Part shown: one piece after another, positions 40,416 through 43,822 of the stretch
Layout of the letters: every line of letters starts with the position of its first letter
Numbering within the stretch: the stretch's first letter is position 1
Assembly (NCBI GenBank): GCA_025930755.1
Contig: JAICOJ010000020.1
Span: forward strand, 1 to 43,822
Direction: 5' to 3'
Source of the DNA: Gemmatimonadaceae bacterium
Lineage (GTDB): Bacteria > Gemmatimonadota > Gemmatimonadetes > Gemmatimonadales > Gemmatimonadaceae
DNA: 43,822 nt
Position numbers and translations under genes: made by a program
The notes under the pieces: generated by a model
Database searches by the model: none
What the model was told of the DNA's origin: nothing
The model's input: the letters and a program-made list of their open reading frames with translations, nothing else

Positions 40416-42145
40416 GCGCGGGCGCGACGCGCCCGGGCGCGCTCGACGATGGCGTCGGCGTCCCACGTGTTGAGCACGTCGGCGGGCTCGAGCCAGCCCT
40501 TTCGCGCGATGCCGACGCCGATCTCCGTGACGTCCAGCCCCGCCGTCGAATGGGCATCGGGACCGATCGCGACCGTCACCCCCCGCTGCTTCGCCGCCTG
40601 ACAGGTCTGCCAGTCGATGTCGAGTCGATGCGGGTCGGCGTTGAGCTCGACGACGACGCCCAGCTCCGCCGCCTTGTCCAGCACGGCCTCCATGTCGATC
40701 GCGTAGGGCTCGCGCGTGAGCAGCAAGCGACCGGTGGGGTGGCCGAGGATCGTCAGGTGTGGGTTGTCGAGCGCCTTGAGGACGCGGTCCGTCATCGCTG
40801 CGCGGTCCATCCCGAATCGTGAGTGCACCGACCCGATGACGAAGTCGAAGCGCTCGAGAATCTCATCGTCGTAATCGACGCGACCGTCGGCAAGAATGTC
40901 GGCCTCGATCCCCTTGAGGACCTTGATCCCCTCGAGCGTCTCGTTGATGCGATCGATCTCCTCGTGCTGCGCGAGGAGCGCCTCGCGCGAGACGCCACCG
41001 GCATAGAATGCCGACTCCGAGTGATCGGAAATGCCGATGTAGCTCCAGCCACGGGCCTTGGCCGCCGCGGCCATCTCGGCGATCGTCGCCTTGCCGTCGG
41101 AGTACTGCGAGTGGCAGTGCAGCACCCCCTTGATATCGGCATAGGCAATGAGTGATGGCAGCGCGCGTCGTGCGGCGGCGTCGAGCTCGCCGCGCCCTTC
41201 ACGCAGCTCCGGCTCGATGTACGGGAGACCGAGCGCGTCGTAGAGCGCGACTTCATCCGCGATCGGCAGCACGGTGCCGCTGCCGTCTCGTAGCTCGTCT
41301 TCCGCCAGTGTGAAGCCGCGCTCCAGCGCATGCGCGCGAAGCTCGTTCGTGTGCGACTCGCTTCCCGTCGCCCGCCAGAGTGCAATGCCGAAGCGCTCCG
41401 GCTCCACGCAGTGGAGATCGAGGACGGTGCCATCCACATACCGGATGGAAAGCGACCGTCCACCAGCGCCGACGACATCGCGCACGCCGCCAGCGCGGGC
41501 GAACGAGGCGGCGACAGACGCCGGCGTCGTCCGACAGGCGGCGACGATGTCGACGTCGCGCACCGTCTCGCGGCGGCGGCGGATCGAGCCGGCGATGAGC
41601 GCACGCTCGACCTCGGGATGCGCCTCGACCATCGCCAACAGGCGTCGCGCCTCGATCACGGCGTGCGGGTAGAGGATGTACGCATTCGTCGACCGCAGAT
41701 ACCCGATCCCCTTGAGGATCTTCTCGGCGGTCTTGGGCCCAAACCCCTTGACCTTGGCGAGGCGCCCGTCGCGAGCGGCCTCCTCCAGCTCCTGGACAGT
41801 CGAAATCCCCAGCCCTTCGTGGAGCGCCTGAATCTTCGAGACGCCGAGTCCCGGCACGCGGAGCATCTCGAGCAGGCCCTCCGGAGTCTGCTCGCGAAGC
41901 TGGTCGAAGTAGCGCGATTCCCCGGTCTCGCACAGGTCGGCGATGACGCCGAGGGTGGCGGGCCCAATCCCTTTGAGCTTGGCGAGTGCGCCCTCACGGT
42001 AGAGTGGGCAAAGGTCGTCGGTGGTGACTTCGAGGACCGCCGAGGCGGCCGAACGGTATGCGCGGGCCTTGAAGCGATTCTCCCCCGTGAGCTCGAGGAT
42101 CTCGCTGATCTGGGTGAGGACGTGAGCGGCAGTGCGGGGGTCCAT
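40412..42145 (-). CDS. polX: Bacterial family-X DNA polymerase/exonuclease, 577 aa
   Basis: PolX with N-terminal helix-hairpin-helix and lyase-like region (KARAYRSAASAVLEV, KLKGIGPATLGVI, VKGFGPKTAEKIL), the polymerase palm (GSIRRRRETVRDVDIVAA with the two catalytic Asp, and TVLDLHCVEPE for the third), and a C-terminal PHP domain with all metal motifs (HCHSQYSDGK, GISDHSE, GIEADI, GSVHSRF, LGHPTGR, ELNADPHRLD, IGPDAHS). The PHP domain gives 3'-5' exonuclease or AP-endonuclease activity. It works in base-excision repair, as its coupling to nth suggests. Divergent from the 42219 gene across 73 bp. Confidence 0.95.
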   Translation of the reverse strand: MDPRTAAHVLTQISEILELTGENRFKARAYRSAASAVLEVTTDDLCPLYREGALAKLKGIGPATLGVIADLCETGESRYFDQLREQTPEGLLEMLRVPGLGVSKIQALHEGLGISTVQELEEAARDGRLAKVKGFGPKTAEKILKGIGYLRSTNAYILYPHAVIEARRLLAMVEAHPEVERALIAGSIRRRRETVRDVDIVAACRTTPASVAASFARAGGVRDVVGAGGRSLSIRYVDGTVLDLHCVEPERFGIALWRATGSESHTNELRAHALERGFTLAEDELRDGSGTVLPIADEVALYDALGLPYIEPELREGRGELDAAARRALPSLIAYADIKGVLHCHSQYSDGKATIAEMAAAAKARGWSYIGISDHSESAFYAGGVSREALLAQHEEIDRINETLEGIKVLKGIEADILADGRVDYDDEILERFDFVIGSVHSRFGMDRAAMTDRVLKALDNPHLTILGHPTGRLLLTREPYAIDMEAVLDKAAELGVVVELNADPHRLDIDWQTCQAAKQRGVTVAIGPDAHSTAGLDVTEIGVGIARKGWLEPADVLNTWDADAIVERARARRARA

Positions 42146-42218
42146 GGCCGGAATATAGCCGTCCTTGACTTCGGTGTTTCTTCGGGTTACTCTCGGTGCC
42201 CGGATTGAGGAGGACCAG

Positions 42219-42797
42219 GTGCCAAAATCAGACCTGCCGATCGGCGGGGAGTATGCCCCGGTGGCCGACCGGATCGCGCTGTTCTACGAGCGGTTCCCGG
42301 CGGGGCGGATCATCACGCAGCTCACGATGCATAACGAGCGCGAGGTGGTGTTCCGCGCCAGTGTCTATCGAACCGAGAAGGCACGGACGCCGGCGGCGAC
42401 GGGCTGGGCGAGCGAGAAGTTCGGCGACGGCGACATCAACACCGTGGCCTGTCTCGAGAACACGGAGACCTCGGCCATCGGGCGGGCGCTCGCGAACCTC
42501 GGCTTCACGGCGGCGAAGAACCGGCCGAGTCTCGAGGAAATGGAGAAGGCCGCCCGGGCGCGGACGCGGGCGGTGCTCGCGGAACGATACCAGAGCGCAT
42601 CGAGCGATGCGTTGGAGGATGTGCTCACTCTGGTTCGCACCGCCGAGCGGTACGGCCTCCGCACGAGACGGGCGACGTGGCTGCGCACTCGCATACGGCG
42701 CGGCCTCTTTACTCCGGCCCAGCTCACGAGGCTCTCGCAAACCCTTCGTCGCTGGGTCCGGTCAGACGCGGTTCGGGCGGTCGAGTCGCCCCAATAG
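42219..42797 (+). CDS. Protein resembling phage single-strand-annealing/ssDNA-binding proteins, 192 aa
   Basis: A GTG start (42219) has a strong AGGAGG 6-8 nt upstream. Residues 8-105 carry YAPVADRIALFYERFPAGRI, REVVFRASVYR and ENTETSAIGRALANLGF. This pattern resembles small phage-encoded proteins of the single-strand-annealing type that have an ETSAxGRAL motif. That comparison is from memory and approximate. The C-terminal 80 residues are Arg-rich and helical (a possible helix-turn-helix or DNA-binding tail). It is divergent from polX, so a repair or recombination role is plausible. No other phage genes are nearby. Confidence 0.6.
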   Translation: MPKSDLPIGGEYAPVADRIALFYERFPAGRIITQLTMHNEREVVFRASVYRTEKARTPAATGWASEKFGDGDINTVACLENTETSAIGRALANLGFTAAKNRPSLEEMEKAARARTRAVLAERYQSASSDALEDVLTLVRTAERYGLRTRRATWLRTRIRRGLFTPAQLTRLSQTLRRWVRSDAVRAVESPQ

Positions 42798-42910
42798 ACG
42801 TGTCACCACCTCGCATCTACCAGGGCGTCCCGAGGATGCGCAGCCACAGGAGCAGTCGACGCCGACACAGCATGACGCGGGGATCAGGATGATGACCGGG
42901 AGGCGGTGGG

Positions 42911-43681
42911 GTGTTGCGAGCGTACAAAGAGGCGAGCGACGACGCGGTCGTCCACGCGATGCGAGCCGGTGAAGAGCCAGCGATGCGCGAGTTCATTGAG
43001 CGGTATCAGTCTCTCGTGTTGGTGCAGGCGCGCCGCTTTCGCGTTCCGGAAGACGAGCGCCAGCACTGGACGGCCGAGACGCTGTACGATGTGGCGCTGT
43101 CGCTGATCCGTTCGACGCGGCCCGTGCCGGCGTCGCTCCCTGGCTATCTGATCGCGGCGTGCCGTCGAAAGGTCATGATGACCGAGCGCGCTCGTCGCTC
43201 GCGGATGGTGCGTGAGGGGGCGGTGGTGGGGAGCGTCGGCGGCGAGCGCGTCATCGTTACTACCTGTTCGGAAGACAGCCTGCGCCTGGCGCGCGGCCCA
43301 TTGCGCGATGCCTCGCCGCTGTCCGCCGTGCTCGAACGGCTGGTGGCGGCGCTGGATGATCGACTCGATAGCAGCGAGCGAACGCTGCTCTCGTGGATGG
43401 GGCAACGAGTGCCATACAGCACCATGGCGACCTGGCTGGGGATCAGCCGCTCGGCGGTGATCAAGCGAGCCATGCGATTGCGAGTTCGATTGCTCGGCGT
43501 CGCCATGGAGTTCGGCCGGACCCTCGGTGCGCCAGACCGTGAGGAGCTCGTGCGCTTCTTTCGGCGAACGGGCGCGCTCGACGCGATCGCGTTGGCCCGC
43601 CTCGAGCATGGTGGGCACGGTCGTGAGGTCCATCCATCGTCCGTGGTGTCGGCACGGCGCGTACACTCAAAGGATAGCTAG
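42911..43681 (+). CDS. Sigma-70/ECF-like protein with C-terminal extension, 256 aa
   Basis: Starts at a GTG (42911) preceded by GGAGGCGG. Residues 20-95 resemble sigma region 2 (EPAMREFIERYQSLVLVQARRF then PGYLIAACRRKVMMTERARRSR). Residues 150-195 resemble region 4 (LDSSERTLLSWMGQRVPYSTMATWLGISRSAVIKRAMRLRVRLLG), including a helix-turn-helix. A C-terminal extension of about 50 residues follows. Similarity is weaker than for the 33100 sigma factor, so it may be a divergent ECF factor or a related DNA-binding protein. The next gene starts 2 bp after its stop, as for a partner anti-sigma factor. Confidence 0.72.
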   Translation: MLRAYKEASDDAVVHAMRAGEEPAMREFIERYQSLVLVQARRFRVPEDERQHWTAETLYDVALSLIRSTRPVPASLPGYLIAACRRKVMMTERARRSRMVREGAVVGSVGGERVIVTTCSEDSLRLARGPLRDASPLSAVLERLVAALDDRLDSSERTLLSWMGQRVPYSTMATWLGISRSAVIKRAMRLRVRLLGVAMEFGRTLGAPDREELVRFFRRTGALDAIALARLEHGGHGREVHPSSVVSARRVHSKDS

Positions 43682-43683
43682 CC

Positions 43684-43822
43684 ATGGATGACCGCGATGT
43701 GGTGCTTCAGCGCGAGCGGCTCGATCGACTCGAATCCGCCAGCGATCCGCTGATCGATGCGATCGGATACCTCGAATCCCTTCGCCCCAGCTCGCCGGCG
43801 TTCGCCGATGAAAAGTTCGTCA
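43684..43822 (+). CDS. 5' end of a gene cut by the window edge
   Basis: ATG at 43684, 2 bp past the stop of the sigma-like gene, opens a frame that continues to the window end (46 codons; begins MDDRDVVLQRERLDRLESA). The visible part is charged and helical. Tight coupling to the sigma-like gene suggests a functional partner, perhaps an anti-sigma factor, but no domain can be recognised yet. Confidence 0.6.
   Translation, partial: MDDRDVVLQRERLDRLESASDPLIDAIGYLESLRPSSPAFADEKFV

Noticed and set aside
42146-42218. Looked for phage or mobile-element borders near the annealing-like gene.
   Set aside because: No integrase, terminal repeat or other phage gene is visible on either side.

Overview
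This 43.8-kb window looks like a chromosomal segment of a high-GC Gram-negative bacterium. The gene content suggests Gemmatimonadota or a close relative: large exported M14 and M28 peptidases, a PQQ dehydrogenase lipoprotein, PadR, DinB, TldD/TldE with a Tat signal, ECF sigma factors and a LVIVD-propeller protein. That assignment is inference from gene style. I see no rRNA, tRNA, CRISPR array, prophage or transposase. Coding density is high. The longest stretch without a called gene is about 220 bp (22342-22563), and part of it is probably the unannotated 5' end of a diguanylate cyclase.

Layout. 110-12203 (minus strand): M14 peptidase, Kup potassium transporter, PadR regulator with an intrinsic terminator and a likely operator, MATE exporter, DUF983 protein, a tightly packed cluster (DUF1801, GNAT, CDP-alcohol phosphatidyltransferase, DinB) and a PQQ dehydrogenase. 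12298-16780: M28 peptidase with a propeller (minus), divergent from a sensor histidine kinase (plus). 16898-20962 (minus): three-subunit molybdenum hydroxylase with the 4-hydroxybenzoyl-CoA-reductase-type extra Fe-S insert. 21088-24711 (plus): inhibitory-type serpin lipoprotein and a GAF/PAS/GGDEF diguanylate cyclase. 24861-34401 (minus): HD protein, ECF sigma, anti-sigma, Spy/CpxP-like protein, TolC, MacA-like adaptor, FtsX-like permease, Tat-signal TldD and TldE, all co-directional. 34523-39499: small unknown proteins, an SPFH/band-7 lipoprotein, a LVIVD-propeller protein and a cyclophilin. 39627-43822: endonuclease III, PolX, a phage-annealing-like protein, a sigma-like protein and a gene cut by the window edge.

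The most unusual content is between the genes. At least eleven inverted repeats, plus one one-armed copy, lie at gene ends. Their arms are tandem short units, mostly 7 bp (CTGACTC, CTGCGAA, CTGTATT, TTGCGGA, CTGCGTA; also 8- and 10-bp units). Most abut a stop codon, and every convergent gene pair in the window has one. Three of them (1-110, 24711-24847, 36545-36693) enclose a second, sequence-unrelated module: two hairpins joined by the invariant near-palindrome CTCATC-W-GATGAG. The hairpin stems show compensatory base changes between copies, and one copy is inverted relative to the other two. This nested element is my best candidate for an undescribed structured element: a bidirectional terminator or 3'-end element, a mobile REPIN/MITE-like unit, or both.

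The second candidate system is the co-directional sigma / anti-sigma / Spy-like / TolC / MacA / permease / TldD / TldE locus. Its regulatory head resembles CnrYXH-type metal-stress switches. Its body joins an envelope exporter with no ATPase gene to an apparently Tat-exported TldD/TldE peptidase pair.
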